A stretch of DNA of 64,000 bases, taken from positions 105,262,822 through 105,326,821 of the forward strand of contig NC_073745.1 in the NCBI RefSeq assembly GCF_029784135.1, given 5' to 3'. Positions 33,691 through 45,383 of the stretch are shown piece by piece. Made by a program: the position numbers and the translations under genes. The DNA comes from Toxorhynchites rutilus septentrionalis. Lineage: Eukaryota > Arthropoda > Insecta > Diptera > Culicidae. Numbering within the stretch: position 1 is the first letter of the stretch; each line of letters starts with the position of its first letter. The notes beneath the pieces were generated by a model. That model worked only from the letters and a program-made list of their open reading frames with translations, was not told the origin of the DNA and ran no database searches.

Positions 33691-35500
33691 AGTAAAACAA
33701 CGTTAATGTTTGAAGGTATGATAACAAAAAACAAATTTTGGGCGGGATGAAGTTTCGTAAAAACGTAAAAACGCTTCGTAAAAACGCGCATTCTGTAATT
33801 CACAGTCTTCAAGGTCGAAGTTTTCTCCAAACATTTATTTTTTATTGTGTTTCGTTACCTTCAGCCGGTTGCATAATTGTTTTCAGCTTTCTTAAACTAT
33901 TATTTTGGAAATGATACGATATTGAGATTAAATATAAAAATCGAAGAAAATGATCACGGCAAAAAGATAAGGAATACCTAACACATTGCATTTGAGGGGG
34001 CATTCTAGTGTAGAGATACGAATTTCGATCGTTTTTCCGAGTTCCGTAAAAATAAAACAAAGAATATTGTTACTATCCATTATGCCATTACTTGTTCATC
34101 TCTCTTTTAACAATAAAACAAAAATTGAACGGAGAAAAAATATTCATAACTAGAAGAGTTAAGAGCTGATGAAGTGAGAGGGTTCAAAACAAAAGTTGTG
34201 CCATGGCGTACACGGTTCCAACCCTTCTGGTTATCTTGAACAAAAAAAAAACGAACAGATTCTGAATCAGTAACAATGCCGCTATCGCATGAACCTCGAA
34301 CAAGTCAAAAACGTCTTTTTTTACAAAATGGTGGCCGTTTGAAAAACAAGATGCGGTTTAAAACGTTTTTTCTAACGTTTTTCGATTTTTTAAAAATGGT
34401 AAAATTTAAAAAAATAATCAGATATTCATGCGAGAGATGCTTGCAGATTGTATCCATACATGAATCGGTTCAGTAGAACTTGAGATATCATGTTCGCCAG
34501 TTTGAAAAAAAAATAGTTTCGAGAAAAACGGGTTTGAAGTTCATTGTTATGGTCGTACCAGGTTAGATATCGCATCACTAAAATGGCTCTAACTCGGTGA
34601 ATAATAGGATTTTCGATAAGTCCTTTCTAGTCCTTTCTTTTTCTTCACGCTATGGCCCGGTACTATGTATACCTTGAAATATTCAATTATTTCAGAATAT
34701 TCAAGAATTTTCAAGGCATAAACAACTTGGGATCACGAAACTCCTACCATTGTCGTCGTCGTCTCTCGATGACTGTTTCGGAAAGAGTTAATATATTTTT
34801 AGGATCAACTGCCTATTCTGTGCTATTCTGTCGCTCCCGATTTCCACGAAGATTGTCATCACATACTGTGGATATGGAATAATTTTCCAGTTCACCTGAC
34901 TCATGGACGGATTCTTTGTTATGTGATGATTTTTTTCACTTTTAAACATTAATACTCTATAACTCTTTCTAAGACACAATTTCGGTACGAATCATAGTTT
35001 TTGAGATATAGCTTATCAAAGATTTCTCTTACTAAAACCGATACCCATTCCCATTTGCTGTGGAAGACTGATATTTCCTCCAACCCAAACGGAATACAAA
35101 CTTTCATTCGAATCAAAAATACATGTTTTTAAAATCTGAATTTTTAGGACGATTTCATTTGGAATACTCTATAGACGAATATTATTATTAAGAGTACTGG
35201 CTAACATTATTATTAATGAATCCAGCACAACGGCTACAAAAAATCACTAAAATGACATTCCCCATTAGAACCGATCATGCAACCTCTACACTCTCATATA
35301 GATGTGTACACTTTGGAAGCAATTTGCATCGGTGGTTTTGAAAGAAGCCTTGGGTTTCCGATTAGTAGCAAACCTCGAAAGCAGAAACGAAAGAGGAAAT
35401 GCAAGACTTGATCCGTGAATCGATACACTTTCACTCTGCCAATATTTCATAGGAAACAAAACAACACTAATTGTTTGTCAACGTGGGGACAGTGACAGTT
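33690..35500. other. Intergenic DNA upstream of the transporter
   Basis: No gene is supported. The part at 34940-35170 (AACATTAATACTCTATAACT through GGAATACAAACTTTCATTCG) belongs to a dispersed repeat that reappears inverted at 58440-58735 and direct at 60447-60570. Confidence 0.45.
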
Positions 35501-35592
35501 TCAGTTTCAGTCATCACAAAAAATCGACGCTAATTTCCGATCGCCATCACCGACGCCACTTGCGATATCCACCCTAATGGGAAGCACACACG

Positions 35593-35611
35593 GTAGAACA
35601 ATTTGTTCTAC
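35593..35611. promoter_or_regulatory. Perfect IR3 palindrome upstream of the TATA box
   Basis: GTAGAACAATTTGTTCTAC is a perfect inverted repeat with a 3-nt spacer. The symmetry extends a few bases further with one mismatch. The half-site AGAACA is that of vertebrate steroid-receptor elements. Insects lack that receptor class, so the binding factor, if any, is unknown. It lies about 95 bp upstream of the TATA box. Confidence 0.4.
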
Positions 35612-35703
35612 TGTGTCTATCCGGCGGTAGACCACTAGCCCGAATGCTACCGGCCCAGGTAGTCGGCACAAAGCCCGCAAAGTTTAATTCGTGTGTGCGA
35701 AAG

Positions 35704-35712
35704 CTTTATAAA
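35704..35712 (+). promoter_or_regulatory. Candidate TATA box of the SLC6 gene
   Basis: CTTTATAAA lies in a GC-richer stretch 634 bp upstream of the ATG. A strong initiator at the expected distance is not evident, so the start site is uncertain. The 5' leader would be about 600 nt unless spliced. Confidence 0.5.
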
Positions 35713-36345
35713 CCCTCGCCGCAAGTCGTCCAGCGATCTTATTGCAAGCCGAGAGTTCACTCGGAACGGGTGCTTGCTGGAAGTAATATTTCGTGATCGT
35801 GTCTCGTCCCGGCACGGAAGTATTCATTGTTCTATCTATTTGTTGGAATAAGCGGGAAAATAACTACGGGTCGAAACATTTTTTTTTGTGTTACTCATAA
35901 AACTTGACGTTTTATTAATTGTTTGTTTTTTTCGCCAATCATCTTATTTTATTGTGCGGTTTGGAAGATTTTAGTGGCACTTTGTGTTGTGGTTTTAGAA
36001 ATGAAAAGATCTCTGATTAGTGAATTCTGAACAGAGAACCTGACTGCCTCGAATGGCTGAAATGACAAATGGAGATTTGATATGAGTTTCCGTTCAGAAG
36101 TGAGTGTTTGCGGCGGACGTGTTGAGATCAAACCAAAATCTCTATATTCCCACATTACGGATAGTGAAAACACCGACTAGAACACCTGCAGGAACTCCCC
36201 AGGCACTACGAATCATTACCAAATTACCCGATCTCATTATATGTGAATCCAACCTGTGATTAGTGTGTGTTACGTGCATAGTCATCATCAGCATTACCCT
36301 GCATCATTAGCAGATCGAATTAGATCGGCAAAATTGCCCCACACA

Positions 36346-36697
36346 ATGTCCGGAGTGCTGAACCAAACCTTTGTCGGCGATGACGCCTCAGAAACGAACA
36401 ACAAATCGGTATCCTCGGTGGAAGCACCCAGCAGCGATAGCGGTTCTTCCGGTGAGCGCGAAAAATGGAACAACGGGGTGGAATTCCTTCTCTCCTGCAT
36501 AGCGATGTCGGTAGGACTTGGCAACGTGTGGAAATTTCCTTCGACCGCCTTCAAGAACGGGGGTGGCGCCTTTGTGATACCCTACCTGATAGTGCTGCTG
36601 ATCGTGGGAAGGCCGGTGTATTACCTGGAAATGGTAATGGGACAGTTCTCCAGCCGGGGGAGCGTGAAAGTGTACGATGTCTCGCCGATAATGAGAG
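36346..36697 (+). CDS. SLC6 nutrient amino-acid transporter, exon 1
   Basis: Encodes residues 1-117 plus the first base of codon 118. A Ser-rich cytosolic N-terminus (about 40 residues) is followed by TM1 and TM2 of the Na+-coupled SLC6 fold: [21 protein letters not shown] (residues 45-65), [21 protein letters not shown] and [18 protein letters not shown]. The block around GLGN contributes to Na+ and substrate sites in this family. Lys63 stands where most members have Arg (NVWRFP), an extracellular-gate residue. ATG 36346 has A at -3 and is the first ATG of the frame; upstream in-frame GTG codons are not used as starts. The donor is AG|GTAGGT at 36697/36698. Tail and motifs fit insect NATs, plasma-membrane importers of essential amino acids. 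Confidence 0.93.
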
Positions 36698-38524
36698 GTA
36701 GGTCGGTTATTCACGTGAACACATTACATTACAATAAAATTGCTCGAAAATTAGCCTTGGATGGAATAATAAAACCGTGGTGGAAGGCATACACGAGAGG
36801 TTTTTTTTTGCTACGCTAAATTATTCGTAAATCAAATACAAATCATTCCGACACTCGCATTAGCATTTCTTGTCGCAGCTGTGCATGTGCAGTAGACTCG
36901 TTTTAATGAGTTGTCTATACAGGAATTATTGAGCGATAATTGCCACATGTCGGTTGTAAAATAGATCTGAAAAAATCTGTTTCAAGCTCAAGGTGACGCT
37001 ACATCTGCTATTTCCATAGTAAATATTCGCTGAGTTCCTCGTGTCAATGTATTGATTGATTGAATTAATCCAATTACGAATATGCCATTGGCAGTAAATT
37101 AAGTGTATGGAAATTTTCTCTTTTTATCTGTATAGAATCAAATTGTTGCGTGGACACAGATTTTTTTTGTTGTATGCAAGTATTTTTTTAAAGATTTTAT
37201 TAAGCGTTGTGTGCGACGTGAAACGTGTGTTTTTGGATTACCCCACTTTTTACGAGGACCGCGCATGCTGGCTGGCTAACACTGGAGTTTTATGTCAAAA
37301 ACCATTCATTGTTCGGAAAGCAGTTTCCATCAAGCTACTGAACGCATTTTTTTTCACATTCAATTTCACACTCATATCACATTGTTTGACAAATCGTGTA
37401 GCGAAACATTGTACAAAACTGAGATGAGTAATATGGGTTTTCTAATCAAAATTTATTGGATGCCCTATCAAATATGAACCCCAATGTTCGCCAAATTTTG
37501 TTGTGGCAAATTTGAAAAAAATACATCACGTTCTGAAAACTCACACGAAGTTTATGAAGTAATGAATGCGTAAAATGATTCCAACACCTCGGTATCGATT
37601 GGAGAATCCATTAACCGAATTCCACATCATAATACACAAGAATAACGTTTTCTTTCTTTCGCACAAAATAAACGAAATTAAATTTAATAATATTGTTATG
37701 TATGGCAAATTCCAGAGAATATTTTTCATTACATCAGCAAATTGTACGTATCCTGTGTTTAAGATTATTGTTATGGCATATTAAGGGAAACAAAAAAGTC
37801 CAAAAAATAGCTGATTTTGGCCAAAACCATTTAGGGTTTAGATTGGGTTTTACCCAACATTGCAATTTTCATTATATATTTACCAGTGCTGTATTATGTT
37901 TTCTATCCCACAGTTTCTATCAACATGTTCCTAATTCTAATATCACATGTTGAGTGTTATACTCAAGCAACTAATTTCTTAACTACTTGTTTGTTCGTGT
38001 TCGCAATAGGGAAGTGAAAAAAGTCGTGGTTTCGCAGATTCCTCATTCTCCAGATCAACACAGTTTAGTAATTATCATATGACCAATTTTGAAAGCGTAT
38101 GATTTTAGCGTAGGACTGACTACGTTTAACGGTAAGGTATAGAGAAAAAAATAAAAATTTTAAGAGATGAACATGTAACGAAACTATGAAAGATTTCGAA
38201 CGCTTCCAACTGCACCCCTCCTTGACAAATGGTAGAGATGTTTACAACCAACGATTGAAAATATTTCTACGCATCCATCACAATAGAGAAAAGTATAGGG
38301 TATATCATGTTGGTTTGTCCGTTTTAGGGTGTTTTCACGCAACTAGTAAATGTAAATTTTTCTTCATGAAAATTTCATATAATCAAGACGAGTTTGAGTT
38401 TGTTGAAAAACTCAAAGACACTGGTTACTGATAATACCAAAAGGCGTTCAAACCAAATTATCAAAAATTTTATGCTTTTTAACGATTTTCTTCGAAGAGA
38501 AATTATGATCATGGTTTTTCCGAA

Positions 38525-38822
38525 AAATGATCATGAATGAATAAATTCGAATTTTTAAGTAGATGTTGCATTTCTCATTGCCTGGGTTGACTGTCGTTAC
38601 ATTGATCCATTCATAATTTAGGCTTTCTTCAGAATATTGCCTTTTCTTGGACATTTTGAAGGTGAACAGAACTCAACACACATTCTGAAGAAAGCCTGAA
38701 TTATGAAAGGATCAATATGATGACAGTAAACCCAAGCAAAAAGAACAACAAAAGCAGCTAAAATCAAACAGCAAAAAGAGCAACATCTACTTGAAAATTC
38801 GAATTTCTTCATTCAAAAATGA
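38525..38822. repeat. Fold-back repeat with short spacer
   Basis: The left arm (about 38525-38635) and right arm (about 38670-38822) are inverted copies. Matching blocks include AATTCGAATTTTTAAGTAGA, TTCATAATTTAGGCTTTCTT and their inverses. It would form a hairpin of roughly 110 bp. It has no coding capacity; termini and TSD are not resolved. Confidence 0.7.
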
Positions 38823-40033
38823 TTATTTCTAAAGCTGGATAAACCATGGGGCCCTATTCCCGAATACACTACACGTGAAAACAATGTAGAGTGAGCACAA
38901 CCTTATTCCGGATTGCACGCCACTGTAAACATTTAGTAGTATTCATTATGAATACACCGATGTTATTCTGGTTTACACTTCACGCGCTCGTTTGTGTAAA
39001 CAGAGCGATTCCTCGTGCTCATCATAGTCGCCGATCATACACTCTCCCGAAAAGTTGGTATATATGACGAGCTTTTTGGTAAATAAATATTAAATATTAC
39101 CAATATTTAGTAAATTTTTGCAATACGAATTCTTCGTACATATTACGCGATAACAATGGTAAACAAATGTCAAATCGGCCAGTATAACTCAGTATAAGCA
39201 GTTGGTTTAACATATACCCTAAACATGTTATGTTCACCCTCTAGAACTCAATTTTTTTGTTTGCGTGAAAAAACTGTAGTAGATCGTATTTTTGATGCGA
39301 AAATCGAAAAACATAACGGCAATTTTTTATGTCACGGATTTTTTATTTATACCACAAGAACAGTAATCACCCTTAAGACGGGGTTGAACATCTGGTCGAA
39401 AAAAAAAATTCTGGTTTGGCTGTAGGTGTAAATTGATGTCGCATTTATGGAATATGGCTTGCGTTTCCGATGTGCATCTCTGGTTTTTGCAAGTCCTCTT
39501 TCCGAAGTATCTGGAAAATGATCCATTCTATCATGCCTGACATCAGAGGGTGGAACATACGCTCGTGTATTGGATAGTAGTGGATAGTTTCATTGTGGTG
39601 ATCATACGTGGGCGACCGGGAGTTTGGCAAAAATCTGGGCTTGATAGGATTTCGTAACCTCTGCCCGAAAGTTTGGTAAATGAATATTTAAATGAGGATT
39701 CCAAAAAAATCTGATTTTTTTATGTTTTTAAATTCAGTAGACTTCGGATCAGTTTTTTTCTGCGGATCCAGTGAACTTTCCAGGTTCTACAAGTAGGCCT
39801 GACACATTTGACTGCTTTTTATCTCTCTGTTTTTTTTGCTCTTCAACTTCCTGGTCTTTGTAATATTCACCATCGCTCCCCAGGTCGTCTTCAGGATCTA
39901 CTTCGTCATGTCCCCATACCGTGCTGGAAAACAAATATATTAAAAACTCAAAAATAGACTTATTTCTGCGAAACAGCTGTATCCGATGTTAATTTTCAGT
40001 AGATTACACTTTAGCAGGAGTCTGATTTTTTTT

Positions 40034-41530
40034 GACGTAGGACTACTTATATTAAGGATGCCAAAACAGAAAACAGGTCACGTTTTTATGAAATAAAGTT
40101 TACGTTAATAGCCATTCTCGCTGCGAACGGATTTTAACGATTTGCATACCAATCGAATCGGAAATTTTCTAAGATTTTTTTTATGCTATACATTACAATC
40201 CCATAGTCCCCATTTCCCCATTCTTTTTATGTGCTTTCCCGAACAGAGCTGTCAATAACGGGCAACTTGTGCAGCCGCTAGAATAGAAACAAAGAAGGGG
40301 AATAGCGAAACGAAAATATTTGCGAAGTAAACTGCACCCTTGCATAGTAAGTAAGCTGTCGCTCTCAGAATCTTTCAGTGCCCGAAACAACAAAGGTCGC
40401 TTATTCTGCTCGTTTTGTGTTTTATGTTTCCCCTCGATCTGTGAACGCTAGCTGTGCATATGAATAGCAGACTTTCGATACTTTTAGTTGCCATTCGTAT
40501 TCACTCTCGTGCGCATCGGCTCTGTTCTGATGTAACAGGCTCCTAGCTTTATTGACGGTTTTGACCGAGAGTCGATAAACGATTTTCCATAAACGGTTAT
40601 GCTAGCGATGTTTTATTTTTATTGCTGCAACTGTGTGTATCTGTTGAACGCGTGTTTGATGCTTGTTGAATGACTATGCACGGAAGATGCCTCTCGTTAA
40701 ATACTCAGTGCAATTCGTGCGGTGATATAAATAAACAAATTGCGACATATGACCAATTAGTGTATTGTTCTGGCAAAGGCAAGAAAGAATCGTTGCTTCT
40801 CGAAATGATTGTACATAACCACACAGGATCCCCCCCTCACGCAACCCTCACGCAAAAAAATCGAATAGCTCCTTATAACAAAATTTTTTCGCTCCATCTA
40901 TGGTAACATCACCCTTCTAAACTCGAGTCGACCGCGAATAATCGGTTTCCTATTTCATTAACCATAGAATTAAGGAAACAACATGTTGATATATGCTAGT
41001 TGAAATATAGTTAAGAGTTTGGCTCCATTAAACTTATGTAACTGAGCCTGTAAAAATAAACGGATTGATAAAAAAAAAAAAAAAATCTATGGTAACACTG
41101 CATTCCCCACTTCGGGACGATAATATTCGGTTACTAGTTCAGTCTGATCGGATGGTTTTTAGTGTCAAGATGTACAATTTACAAGAACGTGTATTTTGAT
41201 TGAAATCGTGTTACTCGAGCAACCGAAGCCTGAATGAAACTTTGTCCTCTTATGGTACGAATTTCAACATTTCTCTAAGCTTTGTTTTCATTTTTTTTAA
41301 ATAAAAATCGTTTCACTTTTGTGGAAATTATTAAAATTTGTTGCATGAGCGTTTAATCTGAAAGACCCTGTACTAAAGAGTTATTTATGAAATTTCAACG
41401 TATTCGCAAATAATATCTGAAATGATAAACCAGCAAATTAAAAAAAAATGTGTGTAAAAAAAATTATTATTAAAAAAAAATAATGTGTAGTCCTACGTCC
41501 TAAGCGGTCGTGTCTTGGATACAACCCCTT
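40034..41530 (-). repeat. Palindrome-ended repeat, minus-strand copy
   Basis: The right end, read on the minus strand, is hairpin GGTTGTATC / GACACGACC (loop CAA) followed by GGACGTAGGACTACAC (41485-41525 region). The left end is GACGTAGGACTAC (40034-40046) preceded by T-rich sequence. Its first 170 bp match, inverted, 18560-18735. It is interrupted by a LINE 3' end at 40965-41085. Confidence 0.7.
40965..41085 (+). mobile_element. 5'-truncated LINE 3' end with poly(A)
   Basis: CATAGAATTAAGGAAACAAC to GTAAAAATAAACGGATTGAT is followed by a run of A (41070-41085). The same 3' end occurs inverted at 43280-43402. AATAAA lies just before the tail. It is probably jockey-type, given the RT fragment at 42884. 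Confidence 0.7.
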
Positions 41531-42142
41531 GATTTCTTTTTTTTTTGCTCAACTGTCCATCACCGCCTCAAGGTGGGTTATGGTTTTTACCGAAAAACTG
41601 TAATTTTGGCTACCATATTAACAAAACATGATGTCAAACGTAAAATACTAATGAAAATTAACTTACCCACCAATTTTCAACCAGTCACCAGTCAAATATT
41701 CAAAAAGTATGTTTGTTTTTCGTTTGGAGAGCGCGACCGCAATCGGATTATTATTATTTTTCCCTCTTTAACCTCGAATTTCAAACTTTCGATATAACAT
41801 ACTCCTAGCAGAAACCAGCCAACATAAAACCAATGTGTTTGGATGATAGATTGAAGTATCTTGAAGAGAAGCTAGTGTGGGTGAACATTGAAAATAATGT
41901 CTGAATATTAAAAAAAAAATCCGTGAAGCCCGTTTCAAGGTGGGGTTAGGTTGTAGAGCTTTAACCCAACCTTATGAATATATTGTTATGAATTTATTGA
42001 GCTTTTGTATGCATCTTTATTCATTTATTGAACTGTCTAAACTTTTTAAATTATTTATTGAACTATCTTAACAATCGACATCTGATCCTGCATCGATTGC
42101 GTCTGATCCACGGCTACAAATTAGGAAAAATATACACAATCA

Positions 42143-42505
42143 TTGCTACAAATAGCTACGACAGACTACTCAATTCCCACCATTATCCTCTCCCAGGACC
42201 AGCGTGTAATTACTTCTCAGCCAAATACATTCGGGAAATATCAAGAAACTGACGAAACCCAGGCGGCATTAAGTGAGGCCAGCTCTATGCCCCGTTGCAA
42301 CATTGACTTGACGCGCAGTGGATACGTACCCTCCGTCGTGGCGAATCCGGAATACATCCCATCGATCGAACAACCCATCACAATCCTCTGCAAAACGTTT
42401 ATGAATTTGTCCTTGACCAAATCCAACAGCATAAAGGTAGAACTAGGACTCGACAGGGCTCGTTTTTGTGTCTCGAAGTACCCAGATTACTTATTATTGA
42501 AGTAA
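42143..42505 (+). other. Unassigned 120-codon open frame
   Basis: An open frame in a stretch that is clearly GC-richer than its surroundings. It ends DYLLLK. No family is recognised on either strand. It may be debris of a mobile element; I assign no function. Confidence 0.2.
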
Positions 42506-42883
42506 TGTCTTCGCATTCTCCCGCAGCAGACGAGCATGAATCATTGCTATCCAATATGTATCAATATTAATTAAAGAACATAAATTGAATTGATTTTCAA
42601 GAACACTAGTCGGACTCGATTATATATAATCGCAATTAATGTTTGACATTCATACATTAATGAAAAAAAATTTTTCATGAGATTCGATTATGTATAGGAT
42701 TTGAAAATAATTGTTGAAAAGAAATGGTCCTCTGTGAAGAACTCAATATCGGAAAGTATTGTCGTTCAACTCAATTAACAACTCGGTACACTAATAATGT
42801 TATATTCACATTTTCTTCGGTTGCCAGTAATGACAATCGTAGAAGTTACTAATACCGCGTAGTAAAATGAATCAATCGCTAGT

Positions 42884-43084
42884 AGGTTTGGTGTTGATTT
42901 CGTCAACATGAGCCTCAATGCTCAGCTTGCAGTCCATAATGAGATCAGGGTATGTGACCTCGCTAGACCACTCCAGTACTGAGTCTTACGTTTACCTCAT
43001 CTGTCGTAAAAAGTCAGGGGATTTGAAGTATGGGAAAATGATGGTCTGGGTCTTCACCGTATTGACATTAAATATCCAGGATCG
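42884..43084 (-). pseudogene. Jockey-type LINE reverse transcriptase fragment
   Basis: The minus strand reads KTQTIIFPYFKSP and, after a stop and a frame change, LEWSSEVTYPDLIMDCKLS. This is the post-catalytic thumb region of jockey-clade reverse transcriptases (K(T)xxIIFP ... VxYLGxxxDxxLxxxxH). It is too short and broken to function. Confidence 0.65.
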
Positions 43085-43279
43085 TCCAACCTCTCAAAGG
43101 TATAGCCGTGAAACCCCTAGTCATTCTACACTTGTAGAAGATCGATCCATTCGGAATCCGAATTGAAAGATGTTCCTCCTCAGTTTTTAAGAGGAGAATA
43201 AATTCTCAGAGTAAGGCCTTTCTAATTTGGATTTGAAGCGGAGACCACGAAGGGGTTGTTTCATCCAGAATAGTGGGAG

Positions 43280-43402
43280 TTTTTTTTATTAATCCGTTTA
43301 TTTTTACAGGCTCAGTTACCTAAGTTCAAAGGAGCCAAACTCTTAACTATATTTTAACTAGCATATATTAACATGTTGTTTCCTTAATTCTATGGTTAAT
43401 GG
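43280..43402 (-). mobile_element. LINE 3' end with poly(A), inverted copy
   Basis: The minus-strand sequence matches 40965-41085 and begins with a T run on the plus strand (43280-43288, the poly(A) tail). The two 3' ends point away from each other's bodies and lie 2.2 kb apart. Confidence 0.7.
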
Positions 43403-44138
43403 AATAGTGGGCGTTGACGTAGTTCTGTCCAATCTCATTGTCGATCTGTCATGTTCAGGTTTGCCACATTTAATTTTGTAAAATTTTCTGGAAAAACTGT
43501 ATATCTGTATTTTTAGCAAAAAAAAATCTGTATAAAAAAATGTATCCGAAAACTAACGGAAAAATGAAGAGAATGGTGTTAAAGAAAACTGTTTCGTAGT
43601 TCGGGGTTTCCCGAAATCTGGAAATGAATTATTATTTGGTGGGTGATCATATAAACAATTTTTAACGCACTCACAAATTATTTTCTTGACTAATCAATCC
43701 AATTAGCCTTTAGCCGTTAACAAAGTTACTGTATAGTTCATAATGATTCCATAATTATTCAACCAGCCTTACATACAACTCTAACTATACGAACTATAGG
43801 AACCTAGTTTTTTGACGTAGGACTACGTCTAACCGGAAGATATAGGGGGTGAAATGGAAATCTAGGCACTGAACAAGTAGGAAAAAATGCAAGATTTGGA
43901 ACGCTTATAACTCGAGCATTTCTCAATAGATCGCAAAGGTTTTTGCATCAATTGATAGGAAATATATCTACGCATCTATCATAACGAATAACATTTCATT
44001 TTTCTTGAGATAAATAATTGAATAATTGTGAAATATCAAGCATTGTCAAAATGCACTATGTGCCCATTTTTGATTGGTCCATTTTGTGCTCCTCAAATCG
44101 TACTGACCAAAACGGGCAACCAGAGCAGCAGCGAAATA

Positions 44139-45080
44139 CAGGGTGGGCCATTTAAAGTGGAAGGATTTGTTTTTGCAATAGCAAAGTAAAGAAGTGGAAT
44201 TTTAATTTTTTTTTTTAAATTCATTTATTTTGGTCCAAGGAGATTTGTTCTAACTACTTTTTGATTATGATATCTCGTAAATGACCGCCTCTGGCCTTGA
44301 CCGCAAAATGTGCCCTTTTTTCGGCATTTTCCATCACTTTGCCCAATGTTTCGGCCGATATGGCAGCAATTTCTTGTCGGATATTGTCTTTCAGCGCAGC
44401 CAGGGTCCTTGGTTTACCAGTGTATACCTTGGATTTTAAATATCCCAATAAAAAAAAGTCAGGAGGCGTCAAATCAGGTGATCTCGGTGGCCAGTCATAA
44501 TCGCCGTTTTTCGATATTAATCTTCCGGGGAACATTTCGCGCAATAATTTGGTCGTGGCAGCCGCTGTATGGCATGTAGCGCCGTCCTGTTTGAACCAGT
44601 AATTGTCCAATTCATTTTCACGAACAAATGGCAATAAAAAATCGGTTATCATTGTCCGATAACGCTCCCCATTCACGGTTACCGTTGCTCCATTTTCGTT
44701 TTCAAAGAAGTACGGGCCGATGACTTTATCGGCATAAATGCCACACCACACACACACGCACACACACACTTTTTGGTCGTAAAGAGGTTGCGTTTCGATG
44801 AATTGAGGGTTTTCAGTAGCATAAAACCGACAATTTTGTTTATTCACTCCTCCATTCAAGTTGAAATGCGCCTCATCAGACATTATGATTTTTTGCCAAA
44901 AGCCACGTTATTTTGAATGTACAGCTGAACAATTTCAGCGCGTTGTTTAGGTGTGTATTGTTCCATGGTTAAAATTGTACTGAAATGACGCTTCCAACGC
45001 GGTATGACATTTGTTAATCTGACATCTCTGTCAAAAGTTATGGGGTTGCCAGATGCTTCCACTTTAAATGGCCCACCCTG
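44139..45080 (-). mobile_element. DD41D mariner-like element, internally deleted
   Basis: The 942-bp element has perfect 25-bp inverted repeats (starting CAGGGTGGGCCATTTAAAGT) and TA on both flanks (44137-44138 and 45081-45082). It encodes only part of a transposase and is short for an autonomous element. It is a deletion derivative with intact ends, so it could be mobilised in trans. Confidence 0.92.
44254..44966 (-). pseudogene. DD41D transposase, deleted
   Basis: The N-terminus starts MEQYTPKQRAEIVQLYIQNN (ATG at 44966). The sequence then jumps to FWQKIIMSDEAHFN in another frame, a join that removes the helix-turn-helix region. The C-terminal 209 codons keep the catalytic D in MSDEAHF, D in FKQDGATCH and D in SPDLTPPDFFLLGY. 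I count 41 residues between the last two, giving a DD41D (rosa-like) signature. A CA/GT microsatellite lies inside the frame and reads as alternating VCVCVCV before WCGI. Non-functional. Confidence 0.85.
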
Positions 45081-45383
45081 TAGAATGAAGCACGATTGGA
45101 AAGGAAAAAGAAAAAAATGAACGAAACATTGGTCGCAGTCTCACACATGCGTAATTCTCGAGCCAGCCAGTCAGCTTAAAAATCCCCGCTCCGCTGCCGT
45201 AACGATCATTCTCATCTAAACCGTACACCACATCGGTTCGCATCACAACACATCAACAAACCAACCCAAGCAGCCATGTCTGGACATGGTAAAGGAGGAA
45301 AAGTGAAGGGAAAGGCAAAATCCCGCTCGAACCGTGTTGATCTGGAGTTCCCCGCAAGGGTAGCTAGGCCGAGCGCGTTAGTA

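Noticed and set aside
36256..36819. A longer transporter frame starting at 36256 and running into 36819
   Set aside because: The first codon is GTG, not ATG, and the 3' part after 36697 reads through a good splice donor into AT-rich intron. MSGV at 36346 is the first ATG.
39749..39934. Acidic 61-codon minus-strand frame (DPEDDLGSDGEYY)
   Set aside because: Short, low-complexity and with no neighbours that would make a gene.
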